This document shows, piece by piece, positions 30,568 through 38,861 of a DNA stretch of 41,399 bases. Each line of letters starts with the position of its first letter. Position 1 is the stretch's first letter. A program made the translations under genes and the position numbers. This DNA is from CAYMFD01 sp964389475 (GTDB taxonomy: Bacteria; Bacteroidota; Bacteroidia; Chitinophagales; Saprospiraceae), in contig CAYMFD010000022.1 in the NCBI GenBank assembly GCA_964389475.1, positions 1 through 41,399 on the forward strand, in the 5' to 3' direction. A model generated the notes under the pieces. The model saw only the letters and a list, made by a program, of their open reading frames with translations, had not been told where the DNA came from and ran no database searches.

Positions 30568-31995
30568 ATGAATAGAGACATCATAGGAAGGCAGCGAGAG
30601 GTAAAAATATTGCGTAATGTACTGACCAACAGGGGCTCGCAGTTTGTGGGACTGTATGGTCGGCGTAGGGTAGGAAAGACCTACCTCATCAGGCAAGTCT
30701 ATAAGGCGGACATCAAGTATGAATGCACGGCCATGCACGGTGTCAGTAAGCGAGTACAGCTAGAGCACTTCTGGAGAGAGCTGCTGCAAGTGCATAGGAG
30801 TAAAGACTTGCCACCTACGTCATGGGCGGAGGCATTCGCTAGATTGGCTGAATACCTTACCACGGTGAAGCCAGGTAAGAGCGGTAAGAAGGTGGTCTTC
30901 CTCGACGAGATATCTTGGTATGACACACCGAGGTCGGGCTTTTTGCCAGCGTTTACCCAGTTTTGGAATGGATACTGTGACAAGCAGACAGACATCGTGC
31001 TGGTCATCTGTGGATCAGCAGCGTCGTGGATCATAGAGAAGATAGTCAATAACCGAGGCGGGCTGCATAACCGACTCACACGTACGCTGCGCTTGCTGCC
31101 ATTTGACTTGCAAGACGCGAGCAAGCTACTCGCGGCTAATAGAGTGAAGCTCTCCAAAAAGGACATCATACAGCTATATATGCTAGTGGGCGGCATCCCG
31201 TACTACCTCAACTTGGTAGAGCGAGGCAAGGGTATAGCAGGCATCATGGACGATCTGTTTTTCGGGGAACAAGCTGCTCTCGCGAGGGAATTTGATAATC
31301 TATATGCGGCACTATTCAAAAACCACGAAAAGCATCTGGCGGTAGTATCAGCACTCAGCAATAAAGGCAAGGGGCTGACCAGGAAGCAAATCATACAGAG
31401 CACCAAGCTTGCTAGTGGCGGTTGGCTGACGCTGATACTAGAGGAGCTAGAGCAGTGTGGGTTTATCGTCAAGAGCAGAGATATAGACAAGGCCTCAGAG
31501 GATGGGCTGTACAGGCTGATCGATGAGTACACACTATTTTATTACAAGTTTCTCGCTAACAAACGAACCTCTACGACAGGGGCTGGTGTAGCAAATAGTC
31601 AGTCCTTTAAGGTATGGTCGGGCTTTGCATTTGAGAATCTATGCATTAAGCACCACAAGTTGATCGCCCAGGCATTAGGCTTTCCTGGCATCGCATATGA
31701 CGTATACTCTTTCGTAGATAAGGGCACCCTAGAGAGTGATGGCAGCCAGATAGATATGGTCATAGACAGGGCAGATCCATATATCAATGTCGTAGAGGCT
31801 AAGTACCACAACGAGCCTTACAAGATGACGAAGTCGGCTGCCCAGTCAATCACGCATAAGGTCAATAGTCTACGACGCAAGACAGGTACCGCTAAGACGA
31901 TATTCACCACACTCGTTACCGTGCGAGGGGCGGTCAGCAACACCCATTTTACAGAGGTTGTCACCAATGAAGTCATCTTTGAGGAGTTGATGTAA
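30568..31995 (+). CDS. AAA/STAND-type ATPase with C-terminal PD-(D/E)XK-like domain
   Basis: The product has 475 residues. The N-terminus NRDIIGRQREVKILRNVL leads into Walker A GRRRVGKT (31-38) and Walker B VVFLDEISW (Asp113, Glu114). A sensor-like VICGSAASWI and the VGGIPYYL motif of the archaeal-type ATPase family follow. A winged-helix part is at about 250-320 (LTRKQIIQSTKLASGGWLTLIL). The C-terminal 90 residues carry SQIDMVIDR and NVVEAKYH, spaced as Asp396, Glu410, Lys412 of a PD-(D/E)XK nuclease motif. Relatives are numerous and patchy in Bacteroidota and archaea, with unsettled roles (defence or mobile element maintenance have been considered). The gene is bracketed by hairpin elements on both sides and has no co-directional partner. 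Confidence 0.85.
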   Translation: MNRDIIGRQREVKILRNVLTNRGSQFVGLYGRRRVGKTYLIRQVYKADIKYECTAMHGVSKRVQLEHFWRELLQVHRSKDLPPTSWAEAFARLAEYLTTVKPGKSGKKVVFLDEISWYDTPRSGFLPAFTQFWNGYCDKQTDIVLVICGSAASWIIEKIVNNRGGLHNRLTRTLRLLPFDLQDASKLLAANRVKLSKKDIIQLYMLVGGIPYYLNLVERGKGIAGIMDDLFFGEQAALAREFDNLYAALFKNHEKHLAVVSALSNKGKGLTRKQIIQSTKLASGGWLTLILEELEQCGFIVKSRDIDKASEDGLYRLIDEYTLFYYKFLANKRTSTTGAGVANSQSFKVWSGFAFENLCIKHHKLIAQALGFPGIAYDVYSFVDKGTLESDGSQIDMVIDRADPYINVVEAKYHNEPYKMTKSAAQSITHKVNSLRRKTGTAKTIFTTLVTVRGAVSNTHFTEVVTNEVIFEELM

Positions 31996-32010
31996 AGCTA
32001 TCCTAAGACT

Positions 32011-32060
32011 CTATAATCCGCCAAGTTCTATGTTTTTAAGCATGATTTGGCGGATTATAG
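32011..32060. repeat. Hairpin element copy 3, 15 nt after the ATPase stop codon
   Basis: The arms CTATAATCCGCCAA (32011-32024) and TTGGCGGATTATAG (32047-32060) enclose a 22-nt loop starting GTT and ending ATGAT, in the same orientation as copy 1. No T-run follows. Confidence 0.9.
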
Positions 32061-32063
32061 AAT

Positions 32064-32288
32064 CAGGTAGGCCCGCCTGCCTAGACCTGGTAGGCCNNNN
32101 NNNNNNNNNNNNNNNNNNNNNNNNNNNNNNNNNNNNNNNNNNNNNNNNNNNNNNNNNNNNNNNNNNNNNNNNNNNNNNNNNNNNNNNNNNNNNNNNCTGC
32201 CTAGACCTGGTAGGCCCGCCTGCCTAGACCTGGTAGGCCTGCCTGCCTAGACCTGGTAGGCCTGCCTGCCTAGACTTGGTAGGCCTGT
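32064..32288. repeat. 23-nt tandem repeat array, interrupted by an assembly gap
   Basis: The unit is 23 nt and begins CTGCCTAGACCTGGTAGGCC. Four full units follow the gap (32197-32219, 32220-32242, 32243-32265, 32266-32288), and one full and one partial unit precede it. Units differ at two or three sites. Each contains GCCTA and TAGGC arms seven nt apart, so a single strand could fold into a row of small hairpins. The array starts 3 nt after hairpin copy 3. The true copy number is hidden by the gap. Confidence 0.9.
32097..32196. other. Assembly gap of exactly 100 N inside the tandem repeat
   Basis: A run of 100 N is a common placeholder for a gap of unknown size. The repeat on both sides explains why assembly stopped. 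No reading frame across it should be trusted. Confidence 0.98.
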
Positions 32289-32416
32289 CAAAGCAAGACC
32301 AGTTTGTCCTTTCCCACAGAGGCTAATAGATCAATAACCACCTAAGCATACACGAGGGAATACTCGACTTTTACTCCCATGCACACATAACCTCTGATTA
32401 ATACTAAGGAGAACAT

Positions 32417-32424
32417 TATTTTTG
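32417..32424 (+). promoter_or_regulatory. TAnnTTTG box of the MoxR-DUF58 genes
   Basis: TATTTTTG ends 24 nt before the MoxR ATG. The -33 region is not clear. Confidence 0.5.
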
Positions 32425-32448
32425 CCACCAGCATAAAAAAAGAAGTAC

Positions 32449-33447
32449 ATGCAGACCTCCATAGATATAGAAGCACTCAACCGTCAGATACATATCGACA
32501 GTGCATTCGTAGATCGTATAAAAGATGTGACCAGCAAGGTGATCGTCGGTCAGCACTACATGCTAGAGCGACTACTAGTGGGGCTGCTAGCTAGGGGGCA
32601 CGTGTTGCTAGAGGGTCTGCCTGGTCTCGCCAAGACTTTATCGATTAAGACACTAGCCTCGGCCGTAGATGCTGACTTTCAGCGTATACAGTTTACGCCA
32701 GACCTACTGCCGGCCGATATCATAGGTACCATGATCTACAATCCGGGTAAGAATGAATTTTACGTCAGTAAGGGGCCGATATTTAGCAATTTCGTCCTAG
32801 CAGATGAGATCAATAGAGCACCAGCCAAAGTGCAGAGTGCCTTGCTAGAGGCTATGCAAGAGCGACAGGTGACTATAGGTAAGGAGACCTTTAAGCTGCA
32901 AGAGCCTTTCTTGGTCTTAGCCACTCAAAACCCCATCGATCAGGAAGGTACCTACCCGCTACCCGAGGCGCAGGTAGATCGATTTATGCTCAAGGTTGAT
33001 ATCGACTACCCCACCATGGAGGAGGAGCGGTATATCATGCGAAAGACCCTGCTAGGCGAGACCATGCAGAAGATCAGTGCCATCGTATCCGCCGATGAGA
33101 TCGTCAAGGCGAGGGAATCCGTCGATAAGATATACATGGATGAGCGGATCGAGAGCTACATCCTTGATATAGTCTTCGCAACGAGGGAGCCGGCTAAGTA
33201 CAACCTGCCAGAACTAACGACTATGATTAACTATGGTGGCTCGCCACGTGCTACTATCAATCTAGCGAAGGCGGCCAAAGCAATGGCATTTATCAATCGG
33301 CGAGGCTACGTCATACCGGAGGATGTGCGAAGTATATGCATGGATGTTATGCGCCATAGAGTAGGCCTGACCTACGAGGCAGAGGCAGAGAGCATTACAG
33401 CTGTGGATATAGTCAAGCAGATATTAAACACGGTGCAGGTACCATAG
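32449..33447 (+). CDS. MoxR-family AAA+ ATPase
   Basis: The product has 332 residues. Walker A is LEGLPGLAKT, and Walker B with the following helix FVLADEINRAPAKVQSALLEAMQERQVT, typical of MoxR. Sensor 1 is LATQNPIDQEGTYPLPEAQVDRF, and the C-terminal lid includes YGGSPRATINLAKAAKAMA. MoxR ATPases act as chaperones that insert metals or cofactors, or activate von Willebrand A domain proteins. The DUF58 gene begins on the last base of its stop codon (TAGTG), the usual pairing. Confidence 0.95.
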   Translation: MQTSIDIEALNRQIHIDSAFVDRIKDVTSKVIVGQHYMLERLLVGLLARGHVLLEGLPGLAKTLSIKTLASAVDADFQRIQFTPDLLPADIIGTMIYNPGKNEFYVSKGPIFSNFVLADEINRAPAKVQSALLEAMQERQVTIGKETFKLQEPFLVLATQNPIDQEGTYPLPEAQVDRFMLKVDIDYPTMEEERYIMRKTLLGETMQKISAIVSADEIVKARESVDKIYMDERIESYILDIVFATREPAKYNLPELTTMINYGGSPRATINLAKAAKAMAFINRRGYVIPEDVRSICMDVMRHRVGLTYEAEAESITAVDIVKQILNTVQVP

Positions 33448-34301
33448 TGGAGGAGGATACACAAGACATACTCAAAAAGGTCCGCCGCATCGAGGTCAAG
33501 ACCAAGAATCTCAGCAAGCACATCTTCTCGGGAGAGTATCATAGTGCCTTTAAGGGACGAGGTATGTCCTTTAGCGAGGTGCGGAGCTATGGCTTCGGCG
33601 ATGATGTGCGAGATATCGACTGGAATGTAACGGCCAAGACCGGTGCACCACACATAAAGGTCTACGAGGAGGAACGTGAGCTCACGCTTATGCTCCTTAT
33701 CGATGTCAGTGCCTCTACGCAGACAGGCTCACGACAGATTAAGAACGATCTGATCACGGAGTTAGCCGCCCTACTCGCTTTTTCGGCCACGACCAATAAT
33801 GACAAGGTCGGGGCCATCCTTTTCAGCGACCAAGTGGAGCTATACATACCACCAGCTAAGGGTAAGAAGCACATATTGCGGATCATAAGAGAGATGTTGC
33901 GTATCCGGCCCGCTAGCAAAGGCACGGACCTGGCCGGAGCACTTCGTTTTATGACTAATGTGCAGAAGAAGCGTAGTATCGCCTTCGTCGTATCAGACTA
34001 TCGCACGGACACCTACCGGCAAGCGCTACAGATCGCCAGTCGGCGACATGATATCATAGGTATTATGATCAATGATGAGATCGACGCTGCTATGCCTAGC
34101 GTGGGCTTGCTGCCAGCTGTAGATCCAGAGAGTGGCGAGCTGGTACTTATTGATACGAGTGCTGTTGATGACGGAGGGCTGCCCCACTTAGACGAGGCCA
34201 TCGACTGTTTTAAAAGATCCAACGCAGACCTCATACAGATGGAGACTGGCGAAGACTACGTCAAGGTGCTATTACGCTTTTTTAAAGGTAGACATGGCTA
34301 G
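33447..34301 (+). CDS. DUF58 protein (vWA-like)
   Basis: The product has 284 residues from a GTG that overlaps the MoxR stop by one base. The DUF58 core RGMSFSEVRSYGFGDDVRDIDWN is followed by a von Willebrand A-like domain with a MIDAS motif (LLIDVSAST) and GTDLAGALRFM. In Bacteroidota this pair normally leads the bat (aerotolerance) operon. Here no BatA-D follows: the next gene is a Fur-family regulator. It is soluble, probably cytoplasmic. Confidence 0.93.
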   Translation: MEEDTQDILKKVRRIEVKTKNLSKHIFSGEYHSAFKGRGMSFSEVRSYGFGDDVRDIDWNVTAKTGAPHIKVYEEERELTLMLLIDVSASTQTGSRQIKNDLITELAALLAFSATTNNDKVGAILFSDQVELYIPPAKGKKHILRIIREMLRIRPASKGTDLAGALRFMTNVQKKRSIAFVVSDYRTDTYRQALQIASRRHDIIGIMINDEIDAAMPSVGLLPAVDPESGELVLIDTSAVDDGGLPHLDEAIDCFKRSNADLIQMETGEDYVKVLLRFFKGRHG

Positions 34302-34343
34302 TCTTGCAATCTTTATTGGACATATCGTGTTACTAGAGTCACC

Positions 34344-34760
34344 ATGAGTTCAGACCACCTATCTCACATATTTAACGACCACCAGCTCCGCAAGACACCT
34401 ACAAGGGTTGCTGTGCTCAAGCTGTTAGTAGCAGCAAACTACGCTATGAGTAGCTCGGATATAGAAGCTGAGTTGCCAGACATGGACCGCATCACCCTTT
34501 ATCGTACACTTAAGACTTTCGAGGATCAGGGCATCGTCCACCAGGCAGTCGACGGTACTAACAAGGCCAAGTATGCATTGTGTAGTAGCGATTGTGATGA
34601 GCATGAGCACCATGACGATCATGCCCACTTTCACTGTGAGAAGTGTGGTACCACGACCTGCCTAGAAGGGGTGCAACTATCGCCAGCTAGCCTCCCCACC
34701 GACCTCAAGGTGACGACGACTAATATTTTGCTCAAGGGCAAATGCGAGATGTGTCGATAG
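34344..34760 (+). CDS. Fur-family regulator (second copy), His-rich
   Basis: The product has 138 residues. A winged helix (LRKTPTRVAVLKLLVAANYAMS, then ITLYRTLKTFEDQGIVHQ) precedes a metal domain with an unusual run of acidic and His residues (DCDEHEHHDDHAHFHCEKCG) and two CxxC pairs (CEKC, CEMC). The His-rich loop and short length suggest Zur or PerR rather than iron-sensing Fur, but this is not settled by eye. sod follows 68 nt downstream. It is distinct from the Fur at 16847. Confidence 0.9.
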   Translation: MSSDHLSHIFNDHQLRKTPTRVAVLKLLVAANYAMSSSDIEAELPDMDRITLYRTLKTFEDQGIVHQAVDGTNKAKYALCSSDCDEHEHHDDHAHFHCEKCGTTTCLEGVQLSPASLPTDLKVTTTNILLKGKCEMCR

Positions 34761-34828
34761 ATATCGAACAGTCTTAGCACTAAGGCGTTACATAATTGAA
34801 CAGATTAACTAATTTAAATAAATACACA

Positions 34829-35437
34829 ATGGCATTCCAACTTCCAGAGCTAGGGTACGCATACGATGCACTAGAGCCACACATCGATGCACGTACGATG
34901 GAGATACACCACGGCAAGCATCACGCTGGCTATACCAATAAATTAAACGCTGCGATCGAGGGCACAGCCCACGCAGATATGAGTATTGAGGATATCCTTA
35001 AAGGTCTTGATATGAATAATAAAGCTGTCCGTAACAATGGTGGTGGCTTTTACAATCACAGACTATTTTGGGAGGTGCTCAACCCTAACGACAGAGGCCG
35101 TCTATCTGGCGAACTACTCGATGCCGTCAACGATGCATACGGTAGTAAAGAGGCTATGGTAGAGAAATTTGCAACAGCTGCCAAGACTCAGTTTGGGTCT
35201 GGGTGGGCATGGTTATGTGTACACCCTGGTGGTAAGGTTGAGGTTTGCTCAACCGCTAATCAGGATAATCCACTGATGCCAGGCATCGGTTGTGGAGGTG
35301 TGCCTATCATGGGCCTAGATGTGTGGGAACATGCCTACTACCTCAATTACCAAAACCGCCGACCAGACTACGTAGATGCCTTTTTTAAGGTTGTAAACTG
35401 GAATGTCGTAGAGCAAAAGTATGCTGCACTGAAGTAA
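34829..35437 (+). CDS. sod: Fe/Mn superoxide dismutase
   Basis: The product has 202 residues from the ATG at 34829 (MAFQLPELGYAYDALEPHI). An in-frame upstream start at 34796 would add eleven non-conserved residues. The metal ligands are His27 (EIHHGKHHAGY), His in GFYNHRLFW, and Asp and His in DVWEHAYY. It removes superoxide in the cytoplasm. Whether it uses Fe or Mn is not decided here. The Fur-family gene upstream is a likely regulator, and a terminator at 35463 closes the unit. Confidence 0.96.
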   Translation: MAFQLPELGYAYDALEPHIDARTMEIHHGKHHAGYTNKLNAAIEGTAHADMSIEDILKGLDMNNKAVRNNGGGFYNHRLFWEVLNPNDRGRLSGELLDAVNDAYGSKEAMVEKFATAAKTQFGSGWAWLCVHPGGKVEVCSTANQDNPLMPGIGCGGVPIMGLDVWEHAYYLNYQNRRPDYVDAFFKVVNWNVVEQKYAALK

Positions 35438-35462
35438 ATCGGGTGCTTGCTAGATATAATGG

Positions 35463-35496
35463 GCTACTTCTCTTTTAATAGGGAAGTAGCTTTTTT
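35463..35496 (+). terminator. Terminator after sod
   Basis: GCTACTTC (35463-35470) pairs with GAAGTAGC (35483-35490), followed by six T. Confidence 0.9.
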
Positions 35497-35589
35497 ATTT
35501 TAGGACCTGCAAGATCAGTACTAGGTAGTCCTACTTGCAATCCTTACTTACTCTTGAGTCGTGGTAATCGAAAATGATTTGATAAGTAC

Positions 35590-35616
35590 TTGCTGGCAGC
35601 TATTTACATATATTTG
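35590..35616 (+). promoter_or_regulatory. Promoter of the DUF4403 gene
   Basis: TTG (35590-35592), a 16-nt spacer and TATATTTG (35609-35616). The ATG at 35634 lies 17 nt after the box. Confidence 0.6.
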
Positions 35617-35633
35617 TTTTTCATAATCTAAAT

Positions 35634-36643
35634 ATGTCTAATCTCATATCCACCACAGCCATACTCAGCAAGCGCTACCTCGCCGACCAGATACAGCTAC
35701 ACATGGATGCCGATCTAGCCAGTCGAGATATAGAGATTAAGGGATTTGATATCAAGATCAGGCGGCAGGGGCCTGTTAAGATCTCTGCAGTGGCCAAGTC
35801 TATCTTAGTCAAATTGCCACTAGACATACACCTTACCAAGCCCGAGGGCATCTTTACCATAGAGGGTCAGGCAGCACTGGAGATAGATGCGAGGATCGAC
35901 CTCGACATATCAGAAGACTGGTGCATCGATACCTCCACGCAATTACAGGACTACACCTGGCTATCTGAGCCTAGTGTCACAGTAGGTGTCGTCAATATAC
36001 CGCTGGAGACCATAGTCGACTCGGCTATCCACCAGAAAGAGGAGGGGATTACCAAGCAGCTAGATAAGGTCATCGCTGAACAGCTCGATCTACAGCGCAT
36101 GATCGCTCTACAGACCGAACGGCTAGCCAAAGGCATAGAGGTCTACGATGGCCTATTGATCACAGGAGTGATTCAATCTGTACAGATCAGTCACCTCAAA
36201 GAAGAAGGAGACTACATCTATGCGCATTGCCTGCCCAGTCTAGACGTCTTGGCTCGACCTAGTGAGCTCCATAAGTTTAAAGATGTACCACAGCTACCGG
36301 CACTCACTTGGATATTTGACCGGCCGGCACTCGGTGACCACCACCAGGAAATCTTGGCAGAGCTATCCTATGACTTTTTGGCTCGTCAGGTGCTAGCCGT
36401 GATAGATAATACGGAGATAGGCGGTAAAGAACTTGATGTCCAAAATGTCGATATCTCCTATGATAATCGCCTGATCATACAGCTAGACGTCACTACTCCT
36501 GTCCCGGCCAAGGTCAGACTCAGCGGACAACCGGTCTTTGACAAGGCCAGCGGCTCTATAGATCTGGAGGACATCGACGTCAAGGTCAAGCCTCATAACA
36601 TCATCTACAAACTGTCAGCACCTATCATCAATCGGATCATCGA
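35634..36643 (+). CDS. DUF4403-family protein, 3' end lost in the assembly gap
   Basis: There are 336 visible residues, then the frame runs into N. The content matches DUF4403: VKISAVAKSILVKLPLDIHL, IDLDISEDWCIDTSTQLQDYTWLSEP, VGVVNIPLETIVDSAIH and ITKQLDKVIAEQLDLQRM. The family is usually about 450 residues and binds an unknown, perhaps lipid, ligand, as its repeated beta-structure suggests. Unlike many members, no signal peptide or lipobox is seen at this start (MSNLISTTAILSKRYL). The continuation after the gap belongs to another gene. Confidence 0.8.
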
Positions 36644-36743
36644 NNNNNNNNNNNNNNNNNNNNNNNNNNNNNNNNNNNNNNNNNNNNNNNNNNNNNNNNN
36701 NNNNNNNNNNNNNNNNNNNNNNNNNNNNNNNNNNNNNNNNNNN
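36644..36743. other. Assembly gap of exactly 100 N between DUF4403 and mnmG
   Basis: The gap hides at least the last hundred or so DUF4403 residues and about 125 N-terminal residues of MnmG, so its real size must be well above 100 nt. The single open frame across it arises only because the N happen to keep phase. Confidence 0.98.
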
Positions 36744-38237
36744 GGCCTAGTCGTCAGTAGTGGTGTTTGTCAAGGCGTCAAGACTAGCCTCGGTCTAGAG
36801 ATCTTGGGCAAGTCTGTGATACTTACCAATGGCACCTTCCTCAATGGACTCATCCACATAGGCGAGAAGCAGTTCGGTGGTGGTCGTGCGGGTGAGCGAG
36901 CAGCTACGGGTCTGACAGCGCAGCTAGAGTCACTAGGTTTTGAGGCGGGTAGGATGAAGACGGGTACGCCGGCGCGGGTAGATGGCCGCACACTTGACTA
37001 CAGCAAGATGGAGGTCCAGCCTGGTGACGAAGACGTCGTTGGCTTTAGCTACCTCGATACAGACAAGCCCAGTAAGCAGCTGCCCTGTCATGTGACCTAT
37101 ACGAGTCCAGAGGTACACGAGACCTTAAAGGAGGGCTTCGATCGGTCGCCTATGTTCAATGGTCGTATCAAAGGCCTTGGTCCTAGGTACTGCCCATCTA
37201 TAGAAGATAAGATCGACCGTTTCGCTGAGAGAGATAGACACCAGCTATTCGTAGAGCCGGAGGGATGGTCTACCTGTGAAATCTATGTCAATGGCTTTAG
37301 CAGTTCGCTACCAGAGGACGTGCAGTACCGAGCTATGCGTAAGATCCCAGGCTTTGAAAATGCCAAGATGTTCCGCCCTGGCTATGCGATAGAGTATGAC
37401 TTCTTTCAGCCTACACAGTTGCATCCTAGCCTTGAGACCAAGCTGGTTAAGAACCTCTTCTTTGCTGGGCAGATCAATGGTACCACGGGCTACGAGGAGG
37501 CAGGCTGCCAGGGCCTGATGGCTGGTATCAATGCCCACCTCGCTGTCAGAGATGCGGAGCCATTCGTTCTCAAGCGGTCAGAGGCGTATATCGGTGTACT
37601 GATAGACGATCTAGTCAATAAGGGTACCAAGGAGCCCTACCGTATGTTTACCAGCCGGGCAGAGTACCGCATACTGCTACGACAGGACAATGCCGATCTA
37701 CGCCTTACTAAGCTAGCGGACGGGATAGGTATGCGTCACCTCGACGAGCGACTCAACCGTGTGCAGGCCAAAGAAGATGCCGTGACCGATATCAAGCGCT
37801 TCTTCTCTAAGCATGGCGTGACGCCTGACCAGCTCAATGGCTTTCTGTCTAGCAAAGGCTCAGCCCCGCTTAAGCAGCAGGTCAAGCTGGGTAGCGTCAT
37901 CAATCGTCCACAGATAGGCATCAAGGCACTACGTACAGTTCTGCCAGAGGTCGACACTTACCTCAGCCAGTTCGATGATGAGACGGTCAACCTTGCCGAG
38001 GTCAATATCAAGTACGAAGGTTACATCCAGAAAGAGCAGGAGATGGTCGATAAGATGAATCGTCTAGAGGAGGTACGTCTACACCATGACTTCGACTATG
38101 CAGGTATCACAGCCCTCAGCGCCGAAGCTCGCGAAAAGCTAGCTACAATTAAGCCTCGTACTATCGGCCAGGCTAGTCGGATCAGTGGTGTGAGTCCTGC
38201 TGACGTGAGTATTCTGCTGGTGAGTGTGGGTCGGTAA
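36744..38237 (+). CDS. mnmG: tRNA uridine-5-carboxymethylaminomethyl modification enzyme MnmG, 5' end missing
   Basis: There are 497 visible residues of a family of about 620. MnmG with MnmE modifies wobble U34 of certain tRNAs using FAD. The N-terminal FAD dinucleotide motif lies in the gap. Present are LTNGTFLNGLIHIGEKQFGG, GRAGERAATGL, the catalytic Cys in GPRYCPSIEDKI, GQINGTTGYEEAGCQGLMAG, PYRMFTSRAEYRILLRQDNA, and the C-terminal helical domain that binds MnmE and tRNA (ISGVSPADVSILLV). The stop at 38237 is normal, so only the assembly gap interrupts it. Confidence 0.95.
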   Translation, partial: GLVVSSGVCQGVKTSLGLEILGKSVILTNGTFLNGLIHIGEKQFGGGRAGERAATGLTAQLESLGFEAGRMKTGTPARVDGRTLDYSKMEVQPGDEDVVGFSYLDTDKPSKQLPCHVTYTSPEVHETLKEGFDRSPMFNGRIKGLGPRYCPSIEDKIDRFAERDRHQLFVEPEGWSTCEIYVNGFSSSLPEDVQYRAMRKIPGFENAKMFRPGYAIEYDFFQPTQLHPSLETKLVKNLFFAGQINGTTGYEEAGCQGLMAGINAHLAVRDAEPFVLKRSEAYIGVLIDDLVNKGTKEPYRMFTSRAEYRILLRQDNADLRLTKLADGIGMRHLDERLNRVQAKEDAVTDIKRFFSKHGVTPDQLNGFLSSKGSAPLKQQVKLGSVINRPQIGIKALRTVLPEVDTYLSQFDDETVNLAEVNIKYEGYIQKEQEMVDKMNRLEEVRLHHDFDYAGITALSAEAREKLATIKPRTIGQASRISGVSPADVSILLVSVGR

Positions 38238-38244
38238 CTATATA

Positions 38245-38317
38245 AAAAGTCGAAAGCTACAGTAAAAGTCAAAAGTCAAAAGTTTCGGAACAAGAAACAC
38301 GAGGAACAAGCAACACG
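38245..38317. repeat. Third heptamer-type repeat tract (AAAAGTC and GAACAAG families)
   Basis: AAAAGTC occurs at 38245, 38264 and 38271, and AAAAGTT at 38278, in 7-nt steps apart from one slip. It then passes to GAACAAG/AAACACG units (38288-38317). It begins 8 nt after the mnmG stop. This is the same 7-nt period as the arrays at 1980 and 2333, with different sequences. Confidence 0.7.
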
Positions 38318-38861
38318 TCTTCGACCACTTTAGTGTCGATAAAAGCCCCTGACTGTCAGGTCAGACAATCAAGAAATAAGTCACGCTACAAACCTCCCTA
38401 GGTCCATTTAAGGACTAATTATGGCCCCACGACTTAGTAAACGGTCGATTTGATATCGTGAACGGTTATTGTAGTGTTTTATATTGCCCTATATTTGCCT
38501 TGCAGATTATTATATTGCTGGCATTTACGCGTGCAGATGATAATTAAGCATTATCTCTAACTAAACTCATTTAGGTATGATTTCTATTGCTGTTTTATGA
38601 TATCGAACTCCACGGCACTGAGGTAAGCTGTGCCCAACTGTCCCGCCAGTATTGTATCTACTGATGACCGTGAAGGCATAGAGTGATGTAGCTGATGATA
38701 TTAGCTGAGTAAAACACAGTATTTCCTGGTTGAAAGGAGTTCGTAGTGATCTCAGCACACTTAACAAACAGTGACTATTGTCATATTTAATGAAGTATGA
38801 CGTGGGCAGTCATAGCTTATACTTGCTGTAAGGTACCCTGAATTAGAGTATAGCTGTTATA
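38318..38861. other. 544-nt region without a convincing gene
   Basis: It lies between mnmG and the minus-strand methyltransferase gene. All frames are short and broken. One plus-strand stretch at about 38600-38660 reads ELHGTEVSCAQLSRQYCIY before a stop, which looks like a protein remnant (perhaps a helix-turn-helix part of a decayed gene). CTGAC-TGTCAG-GTCAG near 38350 is a small palindrome. A promoter-like site lies at 38469-38497. Confidence 0.4.
38469..38497 (+). promoter_or_regulatory. Promoter-like site with no gene downstream
   Basis: TTG (38469-38471), an 18-nt spacer and TATATTTG (38490-38497) are a good match to the Bacteroidota consensus. It points into about 360 nt with no gene, so it drives either a small RNA or a decayed gene, or it is a chance match in AT-rich DNA. 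Confidence 0.4.

Noticed and set aside
32030..32227. Open frame across the first N gap encoding CLDLVGPPA-type repeats
   Set aside because: It is only a translation of the 23-nt repeat through N bases, and 23 is not a multiple of three so the frame would not persist.
32064..32288. Possible CRISPR array
   Set aside because: The units are directly adjacent with no variable spacers and no cas genes are in the window.
38567..38767. 66-codon minus-strand frame
   Set aside because: No recognisable domain, no promoter, and the opposite strand shows a better but broken peptide remnant.
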